Assembly (NCBI GenBank): GCA_910589415.1
Contig: OU342633.1
Span: 8,842,858-8,906,857, forward strand
DNA: 64,000 bases
Direction of reading: 5' to 3'
Origin: Malachius bipustulatus
Lineage: Eukaryota > Arthropoda > Insecta > Coleoptera > Melyridae
The notes under the pieces were generated by a model. That model did not search any database. It saw nothing but the letters and a program-made list of their open reading frames with translations, and was not told where the DNA came from. Positions 1-9,654 of the stretch are shown one piece after another. The number at the start of each line of letters is the position of its first letter. Position 1 is the stretch's first letter. The position numbers and the translations under genes were made by a program.

Positions 1-1086
1 GATATTCGGAAAAAGCCGAAAAACTCTTTTCAAAAAAGTCCAATATTTTCGTTATCGTGTGTGGAAAAATTTTCAAAACTAAAGCTGCTTGCTCTGTTAG
101 GCCAATCTTATAAATATAAAAAAAAGCAATCACTTTCGCGGTTTTCGAGATAACTTACCAACTTGCCAACCTTACAGTAAACACCCTCTGTATTACATTA
201 CTATAGTGTGAAAAGTGACCCATTTCACACGAGTGGTTTTTCGCAGACGCATAATTGTCATTTCGCAGGTGGTCGTAGGAAAATATTATAATATAACATG
301 CTGTCTCCATACAATATGTTTCATTTTTTTGAGCTGGAGCTAAGCCATAAAGTTTTGAGAAAACAGGCTTATCTACCTAGTACTTCAAAAAAATAAAATG
401 GATGCTATTGATATTATAACGAGACCACGCTAGGAGTTCTATTAGCTGTTTTCTTTACCATTCTAGTCCACCATTTTGTTTGTTTACACATACTGGATTA
501 GTCAATGACACGTTCGCGACAGTTCGACGCAGGTCTGGAATGACGTGTTGACGGCCGATGGGATTTCTGCAATCTACGAGAATGTGCCTACTGTTTCGAT
601 GACGCGTCAGGGGACTATATAAGGGCCGCCGTGCGGCTGCGTGCGGCAGTAGAATCTTGAACGTGAAGTGAGAAGCTGAAGACAGAGCAGTAGTATCTTG
701 GAAGTAACTGGTGAAAGCTGAAGTATAGACAGAGCAGTAGTGAAGTGAAGTGTGAAGTATGGAAGCCAGTAGTGACAGTATAGCGGACTATAAAGAATAG
801 ACAAGTTGGTGTAGTATCTGTGAGTGGAGACAAGAGAACAGTTGTGTTTGATTATTTAGAATTAGAGGTTAACTTGTGTTGTGTTAGTCAATAAAGGAAT
901 TTGCAGACTTTTAGTAGTGATTTATTATTGTGAGACCTGTAACAATATCAAAAACTGCTGTTTTCTATACTAAAATTCTATATAAAAAATACTGTAAATT
1001 CTAGACATAGCTTTTGTAAATTTATTGTGTATTAAATAGTTTCCTTAGATAATGGATGTACCAATTGATTTACTTATTTGTTGTAG
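1..1086 (+). other. Intron of the LARS2-like gene (contains a solo LTR)
   Basis: No coding exon is recognisable before the splice acceptor ending at 1086. Because the first visible exon encodes an internal part of leucyl-tRNA synthetase, this stretch is read as intron, with upstream exons beyond the left edge. It is AT-rich apart from the solo LTR at 415-944. Confidence 0.6.
415..944 (+). mobile_element. Solo LTR, Gypsy-like, in LARS2 intron
   Basis: A 530-bp block starts TATAACGAG and ends CTGTAACA, flanked by ATAT at 411-414 and 945-948. It has a TATA-like box (CTATATAAGG near 615), GC-rich start-site surroundings, repeated GACAGAGCAGTAG/GAAGTGAAG motifs and an AATAAA near 893. A second, diverged copy in the opposite orientation lies at 9109-9650, again flanked by ATAT. 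No gag or pol adjoins either copy, so both look like solo LTRs left by LTR-LTR recombination. ATAT duplications are known from 17.6/297-type Gypsy elements, so the clade assignment is inferred. It lies in the same orientation as the host gene and carries its own promoter and polyadenylation signals. Confidence 0.75.
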
Positions 1087-2492
1087 CGGTGTTACATCTG
1101 TATTATGCACGGTTTATAAGTCACTTCCTACATTCTCTCGACTTAGTACCAGAAAAGGAGCCTTTTAAACGCCTTCTAGTTCAAGGTATGGTGATGGGCC
1201 GTTCATTTAGAATAAAAGGAACTGGAAAATATGTGCCTGAAGATAGTGTAAAAATAACAGGTAGGCGTTTTATTCAACAATATTAATTTATTAAGAAGAT
1301 TTGAGGATTTATTAATTTTTATAAGAAGAAAAATTAGAATTAGATATTGATCTTAATTTCATATCCAAAGTGATTTTCTAAAAATCGATGTCTATTCTAA
1401 ACAGATTTGAAGAAAAATAAAGCTGTAGTGAAAGATACAGGAGAACCGGTAGTAGTCACTTGGGAAAAAATGAGTAAATCCAAATACAATGGTGTTAGTC
1501 CTGATGACATGTTTGAAGAATATGGTGTGGATACTACCAGACTACTAATTTTAGCTGACGTGGCCCCAACTTCTCATAGGAATTGGAATAGTAACAGTAA
1601 GAGCAACAAATGACAAAAAATAGTTAGGGATAGGGTAAAAAGTAACTTTTTTTTATTTAGCATTCCCTGGAATTATTAACTGGCAAAGGAGATTGTGGTT
1701 AACAATTCAACAATTTTTGAAGCACAGAAGTAACTTACCTCCCATAACTTCAGCAGATACGTTTAAATCACATGAAGACTATCTGTTTGATTCTCGTAAT
1801 TATTATGTCAAAGGAGCAACCTTTAATTACAACATATCACAGCAACTTAGTGTTGCACTGTCTAAACAACAAGGACTTACAAACAGCTTAAGGGTGAGTT
1901 ATAAATAAAAAAAAAAAAAATTATAAAATAAAAAATCATTTTATTGCAACCAAATAAAAACTGATTTATAATTTTTGTAGAAATCACCTCCAGAAATATA
2001 TGCTCATGGGGTTCAGTTTGAAAGAGCTTTAGCTTGTCAGTTGATATTACTTGCTCCGATGGCTCCACATTTTGCATCTGAACTTTGGAGTGGATTTACC
2101 TTAGCACCAAACCGACTCAATAACACTGGAGAAATTCATTGGGATAAAACCGTGCTTGAACAAAAATGGCCTACTATCGATATTGATTATCAGTTGGATT
2201 TAATATGTGAAGTAAGATTGCATTTCCTATAATATTGAATAATAAATAGGTAGGTAGCATTTTAAATTACGATTTTCAGGTCAATGGCAGTGAAAAATGT
2301 ATAATTAAAATGCCGAGAAGTGATTTGGATTGTTTGTGTGAAAATGAAGCAATAAGGATAGCTTTGAATCAGAAAGAAGTTCAGGAAATTTTACTTCACT
2401 ATCCAATGGAAAGTTCTCATTTTACTTTAGTTAAAGGTTATGAAAGTGTTATTAATATAAGAACAAGAAAAAAAGAAGCAGCCGAAAGTTAA
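1087..2492 (+). CDS. LARS2: Leucyl-tRNA synthetase, probably mitochondrial (3' exons only)
   Basis: Class I aminoacyl-tRNA synthetase that charges tRNA-Leu, probably in mitochondria. Five exons are seen: 1087-1260, 1405-1596, 1661-1893, 1981-2211 and 2280-2492, with phases that agree at every junction and GT..AG introns of 64-144 bp. The first exon holds the HLYYARF and LVQGMVMG blocks. The second holds the ATP-binding KMSKS loop ([10 protein letters not shown]) and the DTTRLLIL segment. The third has the INWQRRLW helix of the anticodon-binding domain, the fourth [14 protein letters not shown], and the last ends in a charged tail before TAA. The donor after exon 2 could also lie at 1591, which keeps frame. 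The N-terminal half (HIGH motif, editing domain) is outside the window. Mitochondrial rather than cytosolic assignment rests on the bacterial-type sequence. Confidence 0.9.
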
Positions 2493-2605
2493 TAATTTAT
2501 TTGTTGTTTTAATACTGAGTTAACATATTTTACATTAAATTGTTTGTTTAAAGCTAGTTTCATTAAATTTAAGAAACCGAAAACATCAGAATGGGATCTT
2601 TTTGA

Positions 2606-2611
2606 AATAAA
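2606..2611 (+). terminator. Polyadenylation signal of the LARS2-like gene
   Basis: AATAAA lies 114 bp after the stop codon, the expected place for 3' end formation of this transcript. Confidence 0.5.
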
Positions 2612-2639
2612 CTGAACCTGAAATACATATTTCTTGTAT

Positions 2640-3290
2640 TACTTGCGGTACTTCTGCCTGAACCAGCTGTATATTGCATTGTATTATTTGGGGATGTATC
2701 CACACTTTGACCGAAATGATTTTTTGGATCTCTGTTCGATTACAGCATCCTATCGATTTATATTTCTTGGAAGAAGTTTAAAAGAAAATTATCTGCCTTT
2801 TTTCTCTGGCTTGTGAAGACCTAGAGAGCGGAATCTGCTCAAGTTTGCAATGTCCAGCAAGACAACCAGTTAGCATTCGCAACCCGTTTTTGTTGAGTTT
2901 AATGGAGGGTAGAATTTTTTTTTGGTTGTATTTCCCGACCAATGTTTTGACCTGTCCTAATCCTGGGAGAATTTATATCAAATATTTTTTCTTTGTATTT
3001 CCTTTTATTTTTTATTTTGCCTTTGAAAACTTTTTTTCCTAGGCTGCAGAAGGATTCTGGCCCTATGAGCGGTGTGCTTGCTCCTCGATTTGCTAGGTAG
3101 TCGGCTTCTTAGTTGCCTTCTACACCTATGTGACCTGGCACCCAAATACGAGCTATTTTGTTTCCTTTTTCAAATTTTACTTAGCTTCATTAAACATTCC
3201 CACACTATTTTTGAACTAATGACGTATGAGGTCACTGCTTTAATGGCCGATTAGCTGTCCGTTAAGATAGTGATTCCTTCTTTTTTATAA
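2640..3290 (-). pseudogene. Non-LTR retrotransposon relic (RNase H region)
   Basis: On the minus strand, broken frames encode an RNase H-like core: ITILTDS, a short helix, then (A/S)RIWVPGH and EGNQEAD with a stop and frameshifts. The order TDS...W.PGH...N..AD is that of the RNase H domain after the RT of I/Jockey-group elements. Downstream (2660-2790) is a 3'-UTR-like tract with a relative at about 35780-35900. No RT, ends or target duplication were found. An old fragment. Confidence 0.5.
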
Positions 3291-3907
3291 TACCTGTCTC
3301 TTTTAAATTGAGTGCATCCTTTGATAACCAAATATACATTTCTTCTACTCTTATTGAATACAGAATACAGAATACTTTTTAATTACAGTTCAAGTTTAAC
3401 CTGGGATTTATTTCCAAAGTTTCGATTTTAAGACCATACTTATTCCATTCTGTCGAAGTCTGATTTACGACTTGGGACTCTGAAGCGAGATGTGACGTGA
3501 TTGACGTCAAATCACATGCGCCTGGCTAGCTCGGGTGGATCCTGTATGCCTAAATGCAGGAACCCCTCAGCACCCGAAAATATTCTTATTGCCTCACTCG
3601 AAACAGCAGGTTAGGTTCCATGTTTATCTAATACTAATATCTAATTGATTAGGTACTATAAGGTTTATTTATTTTAGTTGTTATATTATGCAGAAGAAGT
3701 TTGTTATTATCCCTATCATTACTGTGTGGATGGTAAATTGGGGGATATAAGGGTGAAAGATGAAAGCAGTGAGCAAGTTCAGTTATTTAATCAATAAGGC
3801 ATTATATTAATGATATCAGTAAGAGTAGCGTGGCCCCCTTTCCCTAGTATCGCAGAGAACAATGCTAAAGCTAAACCGACCTCAAACACAGCGCTGTATG
3901 AAAGGTG
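3291..3907. other. Intergenic, nothing recognised
   Basis: No ORF with family resemblance and no clean repeat ends. The only tandem-like text is GTGACGTGATTGACGTC near 3490. Confidence 0.4.
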
Positions 3908-3909
3908 TA

Positions 3910-4605
3910 CAGGGTGGGCCATTAAGCGAGGTAAGCGGCTGTATCTCAGAAGCTAATAATCGTAGAGAGTTACGGTAAAAAATTTTATAAGTTAAGTGGG
4001 CAAGGGAAAATGCTGGAAATAATTTTCAAGTTTCCAAGATGGCTGCCAGAGGGCGTTTGCACCATCTTGAATTACATAAAGTTACGTTTCTTGTGATTTT
4101 CCCCAATGAATGTAGCAAAAAAGTATTTACGTTTTAATGTTAACTTAAAGTAGAACATGTTTTGTAAAAACAATTTTTCTATATCTTTCGAAATAAAGTG
4201 GTGGGGGGTAATTGAATGTTGTTTTAAACAAATGCCTGTAACTTCGAAACGGCTTTAATGGATTTGGATAAATTTGGTATAATTAGAAAGAGCATTTCTT
4301 AAGCTTTTAGGTTTCTTGTGATAATGACAGTTGTGACCTACACGGCCGCCGATAGAGGGCGTTATTCGATATTATAACCAAAATATTGGATTTTCTCAAA
4401 AAATTTAAATGCAATGATATGACTTTTTTTAGACTAGAAAATAGACAAATGATCAACCAATAAGCCTGCGCAAACCGCATCTTAATATCTTTCTCCTAAC
4501 TCAAATTATTAAGAAAATACCAAACCAAGAAAATTCATATATTCCCATTTAAAAATGATCGGTCGCTTTCGATAAGAAGGCAATTAGTAGGCCATGGAAA
4601 CAAAA
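3910..4605 (+). repeat. Left terminal inverted repeat of the mariner-type element
   Basis: Matches the reverse complement of about 5926-6625 over almost its whole length, including the blocks AAGATGGCTGCCAGAGGGCG and GACCTACACGGCCGCCGATA. Confidence 0.85.
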
Positions 4606-4642
4606 GACAAACTCCTCACGCGTTTTCGTAACGATTTTCCTT

Positions 4643-5830
4643 TTAAATAAAGTTGTGGTCCTGAAAAAGGACCCATTTTGAAAAAAGATTAATGCCTTCT
4701 GTGTTCAAATTGGCTTCCGTCATATTCCACACATGTTCCAGTCTTTCTTGAGTCAACAGAACCGCAGCCTCGACTTCTGCCGCTGATAGTTGAGGAATTG
4801 AATTTCGAATTCTGTTTTCCATATCCATTTGTGTTGTTGGTGGAGTTGAAAAAAAAAGTCTTTTAAGCGTCCGCAGAAGTAAACATCAAGACATGTCAAG
4901 TCGGGAGATCTTGCCCGACTTTCGGGAGGAAATAGGTTTGCCCTTCCTATCCAGCGTTCTCGAAAGGTCCCGTAAATATGGTTTCAGACATTAATTGAAA
5001 ATGTGCCGGACAACCATCTAATTGCAGGAGCATAGTTCTCCTAGTTTCAAGTGGCACATCTGCCAACAAAATTGGCAAGTCGTTGACCAAAAACTCTAAG
5101 AAGCGGTTACCACTTAAATCTTAATCAAAAAAGTAAGGTCCAATAATTATGTCCCCAATGATACCGCACCACACATTTAGGCTCCAGCGTCCCTGGTGCT
5201 GCACTTCTCTCTCTTAACCAACGCGGATTTTCAGCGGACCAATAATGCATATCGTATTATGAAGGTTTACTCTACCATCACTATTAAAGGTAGCCTCGTC
5301 GGTCCAGAGAATTTCCTTTAAGAAATTTCTGTTTTCCTCAAGCATGCCTAGCATCCATTGACAATAATTTAATCTATTAACGAAATCTTGTTCATTTAGC
5401 GCCTGGTGCAAGACTATGTGGTAAGGATGTAATATAAAAGTAAAAAACAACATAATCAGTACTAAAAAATAATATAACCAGAATAACACTGAATTTGTAT
5501 TTGAGGGTATGTGCTAAGATACTTGGAATAAGTTGTTCGTGCTATTCTCAAGTTTAGAGAAAATGTTCTAGTTTCTACATGTCTATAAAATTCTGTGTAA
5601 GCCAAGACATTGATAATATTTTCTTCGGTCCTTCCATTGCGACGTTTAGGACAACGAAAACTTCCAGTATCGCGTAATCGCTGTGCCAAGCGCGGATAAA
5701 TTCTTCTCCCGTAATAAAGGTGATCTGGATACCGTGCCGCGTACTGTCTTGCAGCTATAGCTGCATTTTGAAGAAAACACTCGAAATCAATCGCATTCAT
5801 GTCAACGGATTCATTATTTGTGAGAGGCAT
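4643..5830 (-). pseudogene. Tc1/mariner-like transposase, frameshifted
   Basis: Would catalyse cut-and-paste transposition of the enclosing element. Three open pieces follow each other on the minus strand. 5830-5520 holds an N-terminal helix-turn-helix region with the arginine-rich RRIYPRLAQRL. 5430-5214 holds PYHIVLHQALNEQDF and ILWTDEATFNSDGRVNLHN with the first catalytic Asp. Then frameshifted sequence gives LLQLDGCPAHF (second Asp, near 5010) and PDLT.LDV (third acidic site, near 4900), and the C-terminal helix QERLEHVWN at 4820-4643. Stops and frame changes, including an unrelated hydrophobic insertion near 5450-5490, break it. It ends just inside the left TIR. Confidence 0.75.
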
Positions 5831-5925
5831 TCTGGTTAAAAAGTACGCAAATTATATGCAATCAACAATAATAGTGGACTGAGTGTGACAGAAGTTATAC
5901 TTGCCAATATTTTAGTTAGGAGTCT

Positions 5926-6625
5926 GTCTTTTATTTCCATGGCCTACTACTTGCCTTCTTATCGAAAGCGACCGATGCATTTTTAAATGGGGGTATATGA
6001 ATTTTCTTGGTTTGGTATTTTTTTAATAATTTGAGTTAGGAGAAAGATATTAAGATGCGGTTTGCGCAGGCGTATTGGTTGATCATTTGTCTATTTTCTA
6101 GTCTAAAAAAAGTCATATCATTGCATTTAAATTTTTTGAGAAAATCCAATATTTTGGTTATAATATCGAATAACGCCCTCTATCGGCGGCCGTGTAGGTC
6201 ACAACTGTCATTATCAATAGAAACCTGAAAGCTTAAGAAATGCTCTTTCTAATTATACCAAACTTATCCAAATCCATTAAAGCCGTTTCGAAGTTACAGG
6301 CATTTGTTTAAAACAACATTCAAATACCCCCCACCACTTTATTTCGAAAGATAGAGAAAAATTGTTTCTACAAAATATGTTCGACTGTAAGTTAACATTA
6401 AAACGCAAATACTTTTTTGTTACATTCATTGGGGAAAATCACAAGAAACGTAACTTTATGTAATTCAAGATGGTGCAAACGCCCTCTGGCAGCCATCTTG
6501 GAAACTTGAAAATTATTTCCAGCATTTTCCCTTGCCCACTTAACCTATAAAATTTTTTACCGTAACTCTCTACGACTATTAGTTTCTGAGATACAGCCGC
6601 TTACCTCGCCTAATGGCCAACCCTG
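5926..6625 (-). repeat. Right terminal inverted repeat of the mariner-type element
   Basis: Reverse complement of 3910-4605; ends CCCTG before TA at 6626-6627. Confidence 0.85.
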
Positions 6626-6759
6626 TACAGTATTATCACAATAAATTTTTTTAATTGGCATTGGTGGTGTCTGAAAAAACAATAAATTTTGAAGTGAACT
6701 CACGATTAGTTCTTCAGACTGATCGCTAGATGTCAGTCTGCTTGAGATCTGGAGGGCTG

Positions 6760-6812
6760 TCAGACATTCGACAACATGAGCCCCAATAGGGCGAAACACG
6801 TGTCTGTGCTTA
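6760..6812 (+). ncRNA. Degenerate hammerhead-ribozyme-like motif
   Basis: The plus strand reads ATGAG, then GCCC CAATA GGGC (a 4-bp stem with a small loop), then GAAAC, then ACGTGTC with the palindrome ACACGTGT. This is the order of a minimal type I hammerhead: core box, stem II, GAAA, short stem III, cleavage triplet GTC. The first core box is damaged (CAACATGAG where CTGATGAG is expected) and stem I is weak, so it is probably inactive. Such motifs are known in terminal repeats of Penelope-like elements and in retrozymes. It sits just beyond the 3' end of the non-LTR element. Confidence 0.4.
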
Positions 6813-6863
6813 TTATTAATTACATCTAGGGTAGGTTCAAAGCCCTTGTACTGAAGCTTGCGC

Positions 6864-6997
6864 TTATTGTACCCCTTTGGATGATAAGCTCATCAGTCCC
6901 GTCTCCCGAAAGTATTTCAGTACGAGTCCAATGGGTGCTTGTTCTATTTCTTTTGGTTCTGCCATTTCGGTCCCAAATACTAGATGTCTAGTTCCCT
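6864..6997 (-). pseudogene. Non-LTR ORF2 C-terminus with stop codon
   Basis: Minus-strand piece with EQAPIGLVLKYFRETGLM followed by a short tail and TAA, the usual end of Jockey/I-group ORF2 proteins in insects. It continues the frame left at 8907, on the other side of the 7001-8903 insertion. Confidence 0.7.
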
Positions 6998-7000
6998 CTA

Positions 7001-8903
7001 TAGTCCAGTCATTTGGTGGTTTTACCTGGAAAGTTTTCCGGGAGTTTTGAAAATTGGTGATTTTATAGATTTCGACGTGCTCTTTTTAAATTTCTACTTT
7101 GCCACCTCGTATCTTTGCCGCTCGCGCCGCCATATTGAAAAAATGGCGTCCAAAAACAGTTTCTTAACAATATCTTCTTTCCGGATCATTTTACGATGAG
7201 AATATTTATGTAATAAATTAAACTAGAGAAAATTTCTTACAATTTATGTAGTAACCTTTATTTTTGTAGAATTAATAGTTTTAGCGTACGAGCGCCGCAA
7301 AGTGCACTCAAACATGCGTTTTGGCTAAATAACTTATTTAGACACCACCATGAGTAATTGGCACGTTTTTGTTGGTGTGGTATCCCCAGTAGGCCACTTG
7401 TAATGCACTATTACAAAATTTTACGCATTCTTCTTTGCTTTGCTATCCTTGATCGGCCAGGTTTTGCGAGTTCATCATCTTCAGTACCGAGCGAAATGTC
7501 ACATAGGTATAGACATTTCTCCCACGACATCCGCGATGGGATCATCAGCTTCATTGTAATCCTTTTGTTTCTCGATTTCGTCATATGTTTGCTCGAAAAT
7601 AGTCTCTGTTTCTTCTTCTTCATCGCTATCTTCTAGTGTAATTTTCGAATTATCACAAGTACCATTGCAATTCGTGCATATAACGGAGCACTTTAATCCA
7701 GCCTTTCTGCATCCACGCAGCCCCCCCCCCCCGACCCTTTTTGCATTTGCATGAAATAAATTTTAACAAGATTTCCGGAGGTGGGGGCCCGAGCGTGGTG
7801 ACAGGAATTAGCCCATTCTTGCTTTTTTCCATTTCCATAGCCCTGCCTTTTTTTCAACTACATTCCACTGCTTAACCTGATGGTGATAGGCTCGGAACTA
7901 ATGTTGTGCTGCTGCTTCTGTAGGTGGCAGCGATGTAATATTAAATTTATTTTTGTATGCTGATTTTGTGAAGCATGTATATCTATATGTAGTTGTTTAA
8001 CGACATACTTTTTATGCCACTACCATACAATGCAAGGAGGAAGCGTTCCCCAGCTTCAGCAATGATCTGTGGATCGGCATTTTGGTTTTTGAATATACCT
8101 AGACAAGCTCGTTTAAATCTCTCGGTTTTTTCGGAGTACATTAGCACACATTTTATTTTTCCTTGATTAAAGTGCGCTGATGCTGTATCACAGCCACTGA
8201 AAGCGTGCACGAAAAATATGTCATCTGGGACTACTTTATCTATGACACTTTTTGTTGAATCTATTCGTTGCGAAATTTTTCCTTTTCCTGGTTTGAGAAT
8301 ATATATGAATGTTTGAACGCGTAGAGCCAAGAGAATAAGAAGATCTACATCTTCGCCGACAACTATTACGGAATCAAATGTAGATGAAATGTTGATTGCC
8401 GTATTGACTATTAAAGTATCCGCATCTTCCTTGGCTTTCTTGACCATGAAGTTCGCAACTTCAAATTTTGTCTTCAACATTTCAATGAGGCGTTTCTTGT
8501 TTGCATCGTTGCCTAGGAATTTATCTTGTGACACAGTTTTTCACATTTTTCGTTAATATACGAAAAACACGTGTTGGTGTAGATGTATCTTGATTTGTGG
8601 CTCTCGTACGCTGAAACTATTGATTTTATGAAAAAAAGATTATTACATAAATTGTAGGAAATTTTCTCTAGTTTATTTTATTACATAAATATTTTCATCG
8701 TAAAATGAGTCGGAAAGAAGATATTGTTGAAAAACTGTTTTTGGACGCCATTTTTTCAATATGGCGGCGCGAGCGGCAAAGATACGAGGTGGCAAAGTAA
8801 AAATTCGGAAAGAGCATGTCAAAATCTATAAAATCACCAATTTTCAAAATTCCCGGAAAACTTTCCAGGTAACCTTCTTTTTGAGCACCAAATGACTGTA
8901 CTA
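7001..8903 (-). mobile_element. XPG-type TIR element, copy 1
   Basis: Ends are TAGTCCAGTCATT on the left and the inverse of TAGTACAGTCATT on the right, with the 3-bp target duplication CTA at 6998-7000 and 8904-8906. The inverted repeats extend about 300 bp inward (the blocks CCTGGAAAGTTTTCCGGG and GCCGCCATATTGAAAAAATG recur inverted near 8860 and 8750). The only gene remnant inside is the XPG/PIN-like protein. Copy 3 at 57051 shares its left end and interior, while copy 2 at 11565 shares the terminal 13 bp and the gene but not the rest of the TIR. Confidence 0.8.
7400..8534 (-). pseudogene. XPG/PIN-like nuclease remnant (C-terminal half)
   Basis: Homologous to the gene at 12172-14040. The readable part (8534-7983) begins MSQDKFLGNDANKKRLI and contains the acidic motifs EDADTLIV, VVGEDVDLLILL and HAFSGCDTAS, the pattern of PIN/XPG-like metal-dependent nucleases. 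Further on, in shifted frames, is a cysteine-rich C-terminus (FISCKCKKG near 7750, broken by a run of ten C at 7721-7730), then an acidic tail near 7600. The N-terminal third, including the IDGGFLLH-type motif of copy 2, is absent. Transposase function is not shown; the family is known to me only as an uncharacterised arthropod protein. Confidence 0.6.
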
Positions 8904-8906
8904 CTA

Positions 8907-9108
8907 GTGCTGGGCATTCACAGATAAGGTGATATGGGGTTTTGTCCCCCTCCCGCATCTCCTATTTTCCACTCCTATTATTGAGAGGTGTTTCATTAGT
9001 GGGCAATGTCCTTACTGTTAGAAGTCCAATTGCCTACCTCAGCTGGTGTTTACTCAGCTTTTTCAATTCATTAGTTTTATTCTCTGATAGTTCTCTGATA
9101 AATAATAT
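8907..9108 (-). pseudogene. Non-LTR ORF2 fragment (cysteine-rich region)
   Basis: Minus-strand piece with ELKKLSKHQLR, then GLLT and a Cys/His motif EGD.TPYHLICECPAL with local frameshifts. This zinc-finger-like block follows RNase H in Jockey/I-group ORF2. It lies between the solo LTR and XPG-type copy 1. Confidence 0.65.
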
Positions 9109-9650
9109 TGTTACGAGTCTCACAATAAATAAATCACCACCATAAGTCTTACAAATTACTTTATTCACTAATCCAAATTATAACCTCTAATTCTAATAAA
9201 CACACACAGCTGATTACTACTTGTACTAACTATCACTACTGGCTCCCTTACTTCACTTCACTACTGCTCTGTTCAGCTTCCACTAGTTACTGCTCTGTCT
9301 TCACTTCACTCTATGTCCAAACTAAACTGTCTTACGCAACCGCGAGGCTGCTCTTATATAGCTCCCCCGACGGGCAGCGAAACAGTAGGTACTTTCTCGA
9401 ACGTTGCACCGGTCGTCGATTCGTGGATTCTGGAAATGTCAGATTGTTCGGCGAGCCCACTCCAGAAATCCATAGAACTAACGTCTGTCTGTCGATGTGT
9501 CACATGACATGTGACTGGAACTGTCGCGAACATGTCATTGACTAACTCAGTATAAAAAAAGAGAATGTAAACAAACAAGCAAATCGTGGACTAGAATGTT
9601 AAAGGTTAAAGAAGCAATTACTAGACTTTTTCCAGAGCAGTCTCGTTATA
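9109..9650 (-). mobile_element. Solo LTR, Gypsy-like, second copy
   Basis: Reverse-oriented relative of 415-944. On the plus strand it starts TGTTACGAG and ends CTCGTTATA, flanked by ATAT at 9105-9108 and 9651-9654. It shares the CTTATATAGC promoter region, the ACTGCTCTGT repeats and the polyadenylation region. It is inserted into the non-LTR ORF2: sequence on both sides belongs to that ORF. Confidence 0.8.
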
Positions 9651-9654
9651 ATAT

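Larger units (their letters stand above)
3910..6625 (-). mobile_element. Tc1/mariner-type DNA transposon with about 690-bp TIRs
   Basis: The element begins CAGGGTGGGCCATTAAGCG and ends with its inverted counterpart, flanked by TA (3908-3909 and 6626-6627). Terminal inverted repeats run to about 4605 on the left and start near 5926 on the right, with scattered mismatches and small indels. The transposase remnant on the minus strand lies between them. TA duplication plus a WTDEA...LQLDG...SPDLT triad points to the IS630/Tc1/mariner superfamily. TIRs this long, making up about half the element, are unusual for classical Tc1 or mariner. Confidence 0.85.

Noticed and set aside
6864..6900. CTGATGAG on the minus strand near 6890 as a hammerhead core
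   Set aside because: It is part of the ORF2 coding end (ETGLMS) and no stem II/GAAA follows.
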